Assembly (NCBI GenBank): GCA_965276835.1
Contig: OZ255631.1
Span: 1,550,001 to 1,614,000 of the forward strand
Length of the DNA stretch: 64,000 nucleotides
Reading direction: 5' to 3'
DNA from: BOG-932 sp965276835
Lineage (GTDB): Bacteria; Pseudomonadota; Alphaproteobacteria; BOG-932; Roseiterribacteraceae
In this document: positions 52,823 through 60,583 of the stretch, in pieces
Layout: every line of letters starts with the position of its first letter
Position numbering within the stretch: position 1 is the stretch's first letter
Translations under genes and position numbers: made by a program
The notes under the pieces: generated by a model
What the model saw: only the letters and a program-made list of their open reading frames with translations
Databases searched by the model: none
What the model was told of the DNA's origin: nothing

Positions 52823-54406
52823 TCACCATGCTGCAACCGAACCATCGCTCCTGGGATCGGTCGCACCCTCCAGCACGCCATTCGGATGACGGACGATTGC
52901 CCCAGCATGTCCCATCGTGCTGGTGAACGCCGGCAGCATCTCAACATCGTGGCCGGCCTGGCGCAGCGAAGCTACAACCTGCGGATCGATCCGATTTTCT
53001 AGCTTTAGCGTCGTGCTGGCTTCGCCCCAGGTGCGGCCTAGCAGCCATCGGGGTGCCGTCACTGCTTCCTGTAAGTTCGCCCTGAAGCCGGCATAGCGGG
53101 AGAAAATCGCAGCCTGGGTCTGCGGCTGGCCTTCGCCGCCCATCGTGCCATAGACCATCCGGCGCCCGTCGGCGAACAAGGCCATAGCGGGGTTCAGCGT
53201 ATGGAAAGGCTTGGCGCGTGGCCGCAGTCGGTTATGCGCCCCTTCGTCCAGCGGGAAGGAGCAGCCGCGATTCTGCCAAGTGATTCCGGTCTCCGGCAGG
53301 ACGAGGCCGGACCCAAATTCGAAGAAGATGCTCTGAATCATGCTGACGGCGCGGCCCTCACGGTCGATGACGCCGAGCCAGACCGTATCCCCACCCGCCG
53401 GCGCCGTCGGCCACGGCATGGCGGCCCGCATCTCGATCCGCCCCGCGAGCTCGTCGAGCATTTCGTCGGTCAGGAATTCAGATGGATCGCAGCGCATGTC
53501 GGCGGGATCGCATATCTCAAGGTCCCGAACGATGAAGGCCTGCTTAGTCGCCTCGACCAGCCCGTGGATATGGTCGAACCCATCCGGCACCGTGACGGCC
53601 AGCCGGTCGAACAACGCTAGGATCATCAGCGATGCCAGCCCTTGTGTCGGCGGGGTCATATTGAAAAGTCGCGCCCCCATCGCCGTGACCGTCAGCGGCG
53701 CCTTCACGGAAGCCCGATGATGCGCGAGATCATCGGCGAAAAGCGGTGCGCCGAGCCGTTGCAGATCGGCCGCGATTTCCCGCCCCAACGCGCCGCGATA
53801 GAATCCGTCCAGCCCCTCCTCGGCCAACCGGCTCAGCGTGCGCCCCAACACGGGCAGCCGCATCAGATCGCCCTCGCCCGGCGCACGGCCATTGACGAGG
53901 AAGGTTTCGGCGAAACCCGGGACCGATGCCAGGTCGCCGCTTTTAGCGGCGGTGAGTTCGCTCTGGCTTCCCGTTACTACGAAGCCTTCCTCGGCATAGG
54001 CGATGGCATCGCGCAGCACCCGGTGCAACGGCAGCGGCGTCTGCCAGCCGGCGCTGATTTCGAGCGCCGCCTCCCATCCCGAAACGGTGCCGGCGATGGT
54101 GTTGGCGGCCCGCGGACCGCGCTGTGGAATCGCCGCCAGTTCCCGATAGAGCGTCAAATCCACCTCCGCGCCAGTGGCACCGCAGGCGTCGATCGCGACA
54201 GGCTCCGCGTCGGTTGACGCGATCAGCCAGAATCCATCGCCGCCGATACCGGTCATATGCGGATATACGACCGCCAGCGCGGCCGCCGTGGCGACGGCTG
54301 CTTCGATCGCCGTGCCGCCGTCGCGCAGGATCTGCAGGCCCGCCTGGCTGGCGAGATGATGCGGAGAGGTGACCATCCCATTAAGGGATCGGGGCGTATT
54401 CAGCAT
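52823..54406 (-). CDS. Gamma-glutamyltransferase-fold Ntn hydrolase, HpxW-like
   Basis: A 527-residue Ntn-hydrolase of the GGT family. The self-processing nucleophile is predicted at T341 in GGDTVWLGVIDREGRAVS, with FEFGSGLVLPETGITWQNRG and KPFHTLNPAMAL after it. There is no signal peptide, unlike secreted GGTs, as in HpxW, which is an oxamate amidohydrolase in Klebsiella. Its place directly before AtzG/HpxX-, AtzE/HpxY- and AtzH/HpxZ-like genes reproduces the hpxWXYZ order. It is seven bases after the creatininase-family gene. Oxamate or a related amide is the likely substrate. Confidence 0.91.
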   Translation of the reverse strand: MLNTPRSLNGMVTSPHHLASQAGLQILRDGGTAIEAAVATAAALAVVYPHMTGIGGDGFWLIASTDAEPVAIDACGATGAEVDLTLYRELAAIPQRGPRAANTIAGTVSGWEAALEISAGWQTPLPLHRVLRDAIAYAEEGFVVTGSQSELTAAKSGDLASVPGFAETFLVNGRAPGEGDLMRLPVLGRTLSRLAEEGLDGFYRGALGREIAADLQRLGAPLFADDLAHHRASVKAPLTVTAMGARLFNMTPPTQGLASLMILALFDRLAVTVPDGFDHIHGLVEATKQAFIVRDLEICDPADMRCDPSEFLTDEMLDELAGRIEMRAAMPWPTAPAGGDTVWLGVIDREGRAVSMIQSIFFEFGSGLVLPETGITWQNRGCSFPLDEGAHNRLRPRAKPFHTLNPAMALFADGRRMVYGTMGGEGQPQTQAAIFSRYAGFRANLQEAVTAPRWLLGRTWGEASTTLKLENRIDPQVVASLRQAGHDVEMLPAFTSTMGHAGAIVRHPNGVLEGATDPRSDGSVAAW

Positions 54407-54413
54407 CGGACGA

Positions 54414-55325
54414 TCATGCTTGGGACGGCGAACGTGTGATCAACGCCGACAGCGGATAGCGATCGACCTCCCGCAACAGATCGATGAAGCCGGCCGCCAC
54501 GTGGTTCAATATCGCCTCGCCGCGTTCCGCGTCGGCATCCAGCGCATTACCGCAGGCGCCCGCCGGATTGAGGTCCTGTGTCTGCCAGCCAAAACCGATC
54601 GCCGCGCCCTCCGGCTTCAAATAGCGATACTCCTCCTCCATCGCGATCGACGCCGGAACGAAATTCCGCCGCTCCCCATCGCGCACCAGGTCGGGGCGCA
54701 GATGCAGCATAAGCGACGTCTCGCCCGAACCGCCATGGATGCCGTGGCGATTTTCCTGATCCGGGAACAGTCCCGCGGGTTTGCCGACGCCCCAATAGCT
54801 GGCGGCGACGACGAACATATTGAGCCGGACCCGCAGGTCGCGGGCAACGACATCCATGATCTGGATCTGCCCGCCATGGCTGTTATAGAGCACCAGCTTG
54901 CGGATGCCAGCGCGCGCCACGCTCTCCCCGATCTCGGTCCACAGACGGATCAGCGTCTCGGCCGACAAGGTCAGCGTACCGGGAAAGCCCATATGCTCGT
55001 TCGATTTTCCGATCGGCATCTGCGGCAGGAACGTGACCGGCAGATCGTCGGGCAGACGCGCCAACACCGCTTCGGTCACGCCTTGCATGACGCAGCTATC
55101 GACAAACACGGGCAGATGCGGCCCATGCTGTTCGATAGCGGCGACCGGCAGCACGGCGATCGTGCGCGCAGCATCCAACTCCTGGAAGTCGCAGGTCGTC
55201 ATGTCGACCCATAACTTTCGGGGCCAGCCTTTACCGTTGGTGGAATCGCCGCGTGAAGCCGAAGGCATGGGATTGCTCATTTCCTGTTGGACCGCATGGA
55301 AAATACTCTGCAAAGCGCATGCCAT
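54414..55325 (-). CDS. Creatininase-family amidohydrolase
   Basis: A 303-residue member of the creatininase family, which includes creatinine amidohydrolase, FAPy deformylase and MftE. The metal ligands are in AAIEQHGPHLPVFVDS, LYNSHGGQ and GGSGETSLML. The family core starts at KLWVDMTTCDF, so residues 1-30 may be an over-long N-terminus; alternative ATGs at 55280 and 55268 are possible, and AGGAA precedes the latter. It is divergent from the second FAD oxidase across operator copy 5. It probably opens a cyclic amide or hydrolyses an amide early in the route. Confidence 0.89.
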   Translation of the reverse strand: MACALQSIFHAVQQEMSNPMPSASRGDSTNGKGWPRKLWVDMTTCDFQELDAARTIAVLPVAAIEQHGPHLPVFVDSCVMQGVTEAVLARLPDDLPVTFLPQMPIGKSNEHMGFPGTLTLSAETLIRLWTEIGESVARAGIRKLVLYNSHGGQIQIMDVVARDLRVRLNMFVVAASYWGVGKPAGLFPDQENRHGIHGGSGETSLMLHLRPDLVRDGERRNFVPASIAMEEEYRYLKPEGAAIGFGWQTQDLNPAGACGNALDADAERGEAILNHVAAGFIDLLREVDRYPLSALITRSPSQA

Positions 55326-55384
55326 TCCACATCGGCTTGATCGGCGGGCAACCGGACGGAATTCACCACCTCATGCTGAAATAT

Positions 55385-55405
55385 TATGCATAATATGCTT
55401 ACTTA
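55385..55405 (-). promoter_or_regulatory. Conserved operator motif, copy 5
   Basis: On the minus strand: TAAGTAAGCA, then TATTA, then TGCATA. It lies 60 bases before the creatininase-family start and 112 bases before the FAD-oxidase start on the plus strand, so one site may serve both. Confidence 0.75.
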
Positions 55406-55516
55406 ATGGGCGGTCGACGTGCAACGGGAATCGGCATCGCCACTTTTCCACCTGTCCGAAGCGGCATGCGCCTTGCATCGTTTGTAGCATCGTAATTGCC
55501 GACAGGACGTTTTGGA

Positions 55517-56881
55517 ATGAGCCGGAAAACAGCGTTCGACAGTTTCATCGCCGCCTTCGGCGATATCCCGATCGACACAGCCCTGAATATCGTGAAGCAA
55601 AAATCCCGGGATTTCTTTTGGTACAGCCCGATCCTTAAGGCTGAGTTGGAGGATCGCCGGGGCGACGCTGTGGCAACTCCGCGAAACGAGGCCGATGTCG
55701 TCGCTATCGCGCGCCTATGCGCCCGCCACGGCGTACCCTTGACCGTCCGCGGCGCGGGCACCGGCAATTACGGACAGGCGGTACCGCTGCAAGGCGGGCT
55801 GATCTTGGACATGATCGGGCTGAACGCCCTCGGCGACGTGACCGACGGCATCATCAGGGTCGGCGCGGGGGCGAAACTGCGTGACATAGACGATCATGCG
55901 CGTGCCCAGGGCTGGGAACTGCGCATGTTCCCCTCGACCGTGCGAACCGCGACGATAGGCGGCTTCGTCGCTGGCGGGTCTGGCGGCGTCGGCTCGATCA
56001 ATTATGGCATGCTTAGCCAGCGTGGCACGATCCTGGCCTTGCGCGTCGTTACGCTCGAGGCGGAGCCACGCATCATCGAGTTACGCGGCGAAGCAGTGAA
56101 CCAAGTCCACCATGCCTACGGCACGAATGGCATCATCACCGAAATCGAGATGGCGCTGGCGCCGGCGCAAAGCTGGGTGGAAGCCGGCATCGCCTTCGGC
56201 GATTTTATGCAGCTTGCGCATTTTTCTCAGATTTTGGGCGAGGCCGACGGCATTACCAAGAAACTAATTACGGCGATCGCCGCACCAATCCCAGGCAAGA
56301 TGCGCACTCTGCCATTCACCGTTCCGACCGATGCTTCCCTCGGCCTGGCGATGATCGCCGCAGCATCGCTCGAGCCGTTTCGCGATCTCGTCGCGGCCTA
56401 TGGCGGTGAGTTGATCTATTGCGCGACGCCCTCGGACGTGACGGCCGCGCGGGTGACGCCGATCTATGAATTCACTTGGAACCACACCACGCTGCAAATG
56501 CTGAAGGTGGATCGCGATATCACCTATCTGCAAGCCTCCTATCCAGGGGGGCTTGACCTCGTCGAAGCGCTTTGCCGCGAACTGGCGGGGGAAATATATA
56601 TGCATCTCGAGTTTATTCGCGTGAACGGACGGATCGCCTGCAGCAGCCTGCCGCTGGTGCGCTATACGACCGCCGAACGGCTCGCCGAGATAATCACGAT
56701 TTTCGAGGCGCGGGGCAGCATGGTGGCCAATCCCCACACCTTCGTACTCGAGGATGGCGGACGGAAGCACACCGATGAAAAACAACGCGACTTCAAGCGC
56801 GCCGCAGATCCGTTCGGACTTCTCAACCCCGGCAAGATGCGCGGCGCACCGGCACCGCTGCCGCCCTATCGAATGGGCTAG
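55517..56881 (+). CDS. FAD-binding oxidase (PCMH/GlcD-type), paralogue 2
   Basis: A 454-residue FAD-linked oxidase. LNIVKQKSRDFFWYSPILKAELEDRRGD and HGVPLTVRGAGTGNYGQAVPLQGGLILD match the protein at 46395 almost residue for residue, as do GWELRMFPSTVRTATIGGFVAGGSGGVGSINYG and YEFTWNHTTLQMLKVDRDITYLQ. The ATG at 55517 has AGGAC upstream. Its stop overlaps the end of a truncated oxygenase on the other strand. The pair may oxidise two successive intermediates or different substrates. Confidence 0.92.
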   Translation: MSRKTAFDSFIAAFGDIPIDTALNIVKQKSRDFFWYSPILKAELEDRRGDAVATPRNEADVVAIARLCARHGVPLTVRGAGTGNYGQAVPLQGGLILDMIGLNALGDVTDGIIRVGAGAKLRDIDDHARAQGWELRMFPSTVRTATIGGFVAGGSGGVGSINYGMLSQRGTILALRVVTLEAEPRIIELRGEAVNQVHHAYGTNGIITEIEMALAPAQSWVEAGIAFGDFMQLAHFSQILGEADGITKKLITAIAAPIPGKMRTLPFTVPTDASLGLAMIAAASLEPFRDLVAAYGGELIYCATPSDVTAARVTPIYEFTWNHTTLQMLKVDRDITYLQASYPGGLDLVEALCRELAGEIYMHLEFIRVNGRIACSSLPLVRYTTAERLAEIITIFEARGSMVANPHTFVLEDGGRKHTDEKQRDFKRAADPFGLLNPGKMRGAPAPLPPYRMG

Positions 56882-57066
56882 ATGGCGGAGCGGTCGCTGT
56901 AGGTTTGGGCCATTTTGACCAAGCTGTGCGCGCTTGCCGATATCGGTAAATATTTTGCCGGATTAGCGGTCGTAACGCGGGGCGGCAGGCAAACGATCTC
57001 CGTGTCGTCGCTCGGTGCAGTGAGGAAGATCGATAAACGCCGCGGCCGGCCCCGATCGTCGCTGAA
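56878..57066 (-). pseudogene. Truncated C-terminus of a 2OG-Fe(II) oxygenase
   Basis: On the minus strand, a 62-residue frame from 57066 down to the stop at 56880 has no start codon and begins after an in-frame TAG. It reads as the end of an IPNS-type oxygenase: RPRRLSIFLTAPSDDTEIVCLPP (the R-x-S motif), NPAKYLPISASAHSLVKMAQTY, comparable with RYSLIFFHQPNYD and HPAKYPAVTSGAHLIAKLSA in the gene at 36000. The remainder of the gene is absent upstream. It ends four bases into the FAD-oxidase stop. The loss begins near the integrase segment, so integration or deletion probably removed the 5' part. Confidence 0.7.
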
Positions 57067-57069
57067 CTA

Positions 57070-57322
57070 ATGGCTGCTTTCAACTATCTCTACATCCAAA
57101 GCCGCCGTTCCGCTTTCGGCCCATCTGAGACGTAGGATCGTGCGCTGTATCGGAGTCACGGAACGTTAGGACTGAGGGCGACCATCCCTACCCGATCAAT
57201 CCCTCACCTGCCCTGGCCGTCTCTAGGGCAGACCGCAATTCGCCCGTCGGCACCCTGCACAAAGTTCGATATGCGTCCACGAAGGGGAGCCAATTTGAGG
57301 CATTCGGCCGTTGGACGTACGC
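57070..57322. other. Gene-free junction before the integrase
   Basis: About 250 bases with no recognised gene on either strand. It separates the truncated oxygenase from the integrase stop at 57323. I did not find a copy of the tRNA-Gly 3' end here. Confidence 0.4.
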
Positions 57323-58393
57323 TTAGCCTAAACGGCTCGCCAATCGGTGGGATCTCAGATGGCTGTACCGCTTTAGCATTTCTGCCGAAAGATGGCCGCT
57401 GATTGCCATTATCTCGTGGTCCCGAAGGTCGGTATTCTCGAACAGTCGGCTTATGGCCTCATGGCGCAGATCGTGCCATCGAAGATCCGGAAACTGGTCC
57501 TCCTTAACGACAGCGCGAAATGCATGACCAATGGCCCTTGGGGTTTCGATTGAAAGAACCTTTCGCTTTCCAAGCACGACAACTCCATCGGGCAATAAGG
57601 ATTGGAACGCCCTCACTGCCCTGGTGCTCAGAGGCACACGGCGTGGTCGATCATTCTTGGTCTTCGGCAGGTCCACGTAAGGATGTGCGCCTTTCAGCTG
57701 GACCCTATCCCAATTCAGTCCGGCAAGCTCTGCTTGACGCATACAGGTTTCAATTGCGATGCGCGCTGCGGCGCCGAGCCAAGTCGAGTTCGATCCGTCA
57801 CAGGCTTTATAGAGCCGGTCCTCTTCGGTTTCTTCGTGTTCGTCGAAGTTAAAATCGAGGCGTCGCTCACGCGCGTTGTCCACTGAAGGACGCACTCCGC
57901 GTACAACTGGGTTGGCGACGGCCACACGGTGGGCCAGCGACCATTGCCCATAAAGATGCGAAATCAAATTTAATCGGTGCACGCACGTCTGCGTACCGAA
58001 CTCTGCCTCAGGTCCGAATTGGTGCCCGTCGTCGGCGTTGTCCTCGTCCAGCGCTTCGCGCCGCCAATCGATCAAGTCCCAGGGGTGCAACGCGGTCATT
58101 GCCCAATTGGCGAACTTGCTTTTCTTCCAGTATGCGATCTGCGTCAGTTTGCCGGCTGCTGAGCGCGGCGTTTTTGGAACGATCGCCTTTTCGTACCACG
58201 TCAGGGCGCTCGACAAGGAGGTGTTCCGGACCTCAGTCAGGTCGACGAATTCATCGCCGACGACCTTGCCTTCGAGAACACGAGCCCAGTCCTCGGCTTC
58301 GCGTCGCGTTTCGAAAGTTTCAGTCTCAGAGACGCCCTTACGACGGACACGAGCGCAAAATTGGTAAGGTCCGCGCTTCCAAACTGTAGCCAT
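57323..58393 (-). CDS. Tyrosine recombinase (phage-type integrase)
   Basis: A 356-residue integrase. An N-terminal arm/SAM-like part (VWKRGPYQFCARVRRKGVSETETFETRREAEDWARVLEG) precedes the catalytic domain. Catalytic residues are visible: R in ETCMRQAELAGLNW, the H-x-x-R in WHDLRHEAISRLFE, and the H/Y pair in AISGHLSAEMLKRYSHLR. Start 58393 (MATVWKRG) is preferred over a TTG-type extension to 58423. It lies 89 bases from the 3' end of tRNA-Gly on the same strand, transcribed away from it, as usual for island integrases using a tRNA gene as attB. Confidence 0.93.
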   Translation of the reverse strand: MATVWKRGPYQFCARVRRKGVSETETFETRREAEDWARVLEGKVVGDEFVDLTEVRNTSLSSALTWYEKAIVPKTPRSAAGKLTQIAYWKKSKFANWAMTALHPWDLIDWRREALDEDNADDGHQFGPEAEFGTQTCVHRLNLISHLYGQWSLAHRVAVANPVVRGVRPSVDNARERRLDFNFDEHEETEEDRLYKACDGSNSTWLGAAARIAIETCMRQAELAGLNWDRVQLKGAHPYVDLPKTKNDRPRRVPLSTRAVRAFQSLLPDGVVVLGKRKVLSIETPRAIGHAFRAVVKEDQFPDLRWHDLRHEAISRLFENTDLRDHEIMAISGHLSAEMLKRYSHLRSHRLASRLG

Positions 58394-58482
58394 GCGACAC
58401 CCCTGCGTCAGGATTAGTGTCACATATTGTCACAAAAACAGCAGCGTCAAGCTTTGTTCAAGGGCTAAGAGTTTGAAATCAT

Positions 58483-58556
58483 TGGAGCGGGTGAAGGGAA
58501 TCGAACCCTCGTCGTAAGCTTGGGAAGCTTCTGCTCTACCATTGAGCTACACCCGC
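58483..58556 (-). tRNA. tRNA-Gly (anticodon CCC)
   Basis: On the minus strand: acceptor stem GCGGGTG pairs with CACCCGC; D-arm GCTC-AATGGTA-GAGC; anticodon loop TTCCCAA giving CCC; T-arm AGGGTTCGATTCCCT; 3' TCCA with encoded CCA. The anticodon stem (GAAGC/GCTTA) has one non-pairing end. The gene is intact and is the probable integration target of the neighbouring recombinase. It sits 36 bases downstream of the 2-hydroxyacid dehydrogenase on the same strand. Confidence 0.95.
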
Positions 58557-58591
58557 ATCGCTCCGACTTATAGGGCCGGGCGGCATTGCCT

Positions 58592-59737
58592 TCAAGCCGG
58601 GCTTTTTATGCGCTCCGGGCCGAAATCCACCGTGCGCGCGCACCCCATCTGCCGACCTGTGGTTTCCAGTTCGGTACGCAGGATCGCGACGGCTTTCCGA
58701 ATGCCGGGCAGGCCGCCAGCCGACAGGCCGTAGAGCATCGCCCGGCCGGTAAAGACGAATTTCGCCCCCAGGCACAGCGCGGTCACGATATCGGAACCAC
58801 GCCTGATTCCGCTGTCGAGCATCACCGTGGCGCGGTCGCCCACGGCGCTTGCGATCAGCGGCAGCATGTCGATCGACGCCGGGGCCCGATCCAACTGCCG
58901 GGCGCCATGATTCGAGACGATGATGCCGTCGGCCCCCAGCGCGACAGACTGGGCTGCATCGTCGGGATGCAAGATACCCTTAACCACCAGCGGGCCGTTC
59001 CACAGCCGGCGATAACGTTCCAGGTCGGCCCAGACCGGATTTCCCGGCAGGTGACTGGTCATATATTTCCAGACGTTGCGGGCATCGTCCTTGCCGGCAT
59101 AGCGGGCGAAATTGCGGAAGGCCGGCATGCGGCCGTTACGCAGATAGCCGGCGATCCAGGCTGGGTGCGTCAGCGCCTCGAGCAGGATCGCGGTCTTGAG
59201 CCCTTCCCCGCTGAAGCGATTGCGGATATCGCGCTCGCGCTTTGTGCGGACTTCGGAATCCACCGTCAGCACCAGCGTCCTCATACCGGCATCGGCAGCG
59301 CGGCGGACAATGTCTTCGTCGATGGATTTGTCGTGCCCCGTATAGAGCTGGAACCAGCCATTGGCGGCGCATGAGGCCGGCAGATCTTCAATCGCGGCGC
59401 TGCTGGTTCCCGACATGATATAGGGGATGCCCTCGGTCCGCGCGGCCTCGGCCAACAACAAGTCACCCTTCGGATGGAACAGTCCGCCGAAGCCTGTCGG
59501 GGCGATACCGAACGGCAAGGCGTAATCCTTGCCGAACAAAGTGGTCTTCAGGTCGATCGCGCCGCAGTCGGTCAGATAGCGCGGAACGAGCTTGTGGCGT
59601 TCGAAGGCGGCGCGGTTTTCCGCCAAGCCGATCTCGTCCTCGGCCGCGCCATCGATATAGTCGAAGACGAGTTTGGGCAGCCGCCTTTGCGCCAGCCCGC
59701 GCAGGTCGGCGATATTAACCGCGTCGGCGACTTTCAA
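58592..59737 (-). CDS. FMN-dependent alpha-hydroxy-acid dehydrogenase (LldD-like)
   Basis: A 381-residue TIM-barrel flavoenzyme if it starts at the TTG at 59737, where TTGA overlaps the aldolase stop by four bases; an in-frame start at 59788 would add 17 residues inside the aldolase gene. Motifs: IADLRGLAQRRLPKLVFDYIDGAAEDE, PFGIAPTGFGGLFHPKGDLLLA, GWFQLYTG, LVLTVDSEV, LVVKGILHPDDAAQS, IIVSNHGARQLDRAPA (catalytic histidine) and MLDSGIRRGSDIV. It oxidises lactate, glycolate, mandelate or a similar acid. With the class II aldolase upstream it may handle a C2 or C3 product. Confidence 0.91.
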   Translation of the reverse strand: MKVADAVNIADLRGLAQRRLPKLVFDYIDGAAEDEIGLAENRAAFERHKLVPRYLTDCGAIDLKTTLFGKDYALPFGIAPTGFGGLFHPKGDLLLAEAARTEGIPYIMSGTSSAAIEDLPASCAANGWFQLYTGHDKSIDEDIVRRAADAGMRTLVLTVDSEVRTKRERDIRNRFSGEGLKTAILLEALTHPAWIAGYLRNGRMPAFRNFARYAGKDDARNVWKYMTSHLPGNPVWADLERYRRLWNGPLVVKGILHPDDAAQSVALGADGIIVSNHGARQLDRAPASIDMLPLIASAVGDRATVMLDSGIRRGSDIVTALCLGAKFVFTGRAMLYGLSAGGLPGIRKAVAILRTELETTGRQMGCARTVDFGPERIKSPA

Positions 59738-60510
59738 TTCATGAAGCTCGGGTCGAGCTCTTCCATCCAGCGCCGCATCGCCGCCCACTGCATCGCGTTG
59801 CGCGCCGCCATCGCGTTATCCATGGAAGCATCCCCCTGGCGGCGGGTCTTGGCGGCAATGGACGCGTCGGGGAAGTTAAGTTTGGCGCCACTGGACTGGG
59901 CTGCAAGTTGAATCTTACAGGCTTGTTCAAGCTGGTACATGTCCTGGAAAGCATCGGCGATGGTCGGCCCCGCCGTCAGCAACCCGTGATTGCGCAGGAT
60001 CAGTACCCGCTTGTCGCCCAGGTCGCGGGCGATGCGCTCGCACTCGTCACGATCGGTGGTGATGCCTTCGAAATCGTGATAGGCGGTCCGGCCGGTGAAC
60101 AGCATCGAGGTCAGGTCGAGCGGCAACAACCCCTCGGCCTGGCAGGAGACCGCGACGCCCGCTGTGGTGTGGGTGTGCATCACACAATGCAGATCCTCTC
60201 GAGTGCGGTGCACGGCGCTATGCACGACGAACCCAGCCTCCCAAACCTGCCATGGCGACTGGGTCAGCTTGTTGCCCTCAAGATCGATCTTCAGCAGGTT
60301 GGAGGCTGTTACCTCGCGATAGAGCAGGCCGAACGGGTTGATCAGGAAGTGGCGATCCAGCCCGGGGATACGCAGGGTGATGTGATTATAGATCAGGCTG
60401 TGCCAGCCGAAATGGTCGAACAGCCGATAGGCGCAGGCGAGATCGACGCGCGCCGCCCACTCCTCGGCCGAACAGTCGATCTTGGGCTGCCCCCCTACCG
60501 CTTTCAGCAT
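59734..60510 (-). CDS. Class II aldolase/adducin-family protein
   Basis: A 258-residue cytoplasmic protein with the class II aldolase fold. HCVMHTHTTAGVAVSC holds the metal histidines, and LILRNHGLLTAG the third. The N-terminal LIYNHITLRIP-x-LDRHFLINPFGLLY block is typical of the decarboxylase/aldolase branch. Ten bases before the ATG is GGGGGAAG. It is translationally coupled with the hydroxy-acid dehydrogenase. Fuculose-phosphate-like or hydroxyaldehyde chemistry is plausible; substrate unknown. Confidence 0.92.
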   Translation of the reverse strand: MLKAVGGQPKIDCSAEEWAARVDLACAYRLFDHFGWHSLIYNHITLRIPGLDRHFLINPFGLLYREVTASNLLKIDLEGNKLTQSPWQVWEAGFVVHSAVHRTREDLHCVMHTHTTAGVAVSCQAEGLLPLDLTSMLFTGRTAYHDFEGITTDRDECERIARDLGDKRVLILRNHGLLTAGPTIADAFQDMYQLEQACKIQLAAQSSGAKLNFPDASIAAKTRRQGDASMDNAMAARNAMQWAAMRRWMEELDPSFMN

Positions 60511-60583
60511 ATCTTCCCCCTGGCTGGCGATCCGGATTCAGAAGGAAAATAGCGCGTGAGACATCCGATTGGACAGAAAAATC

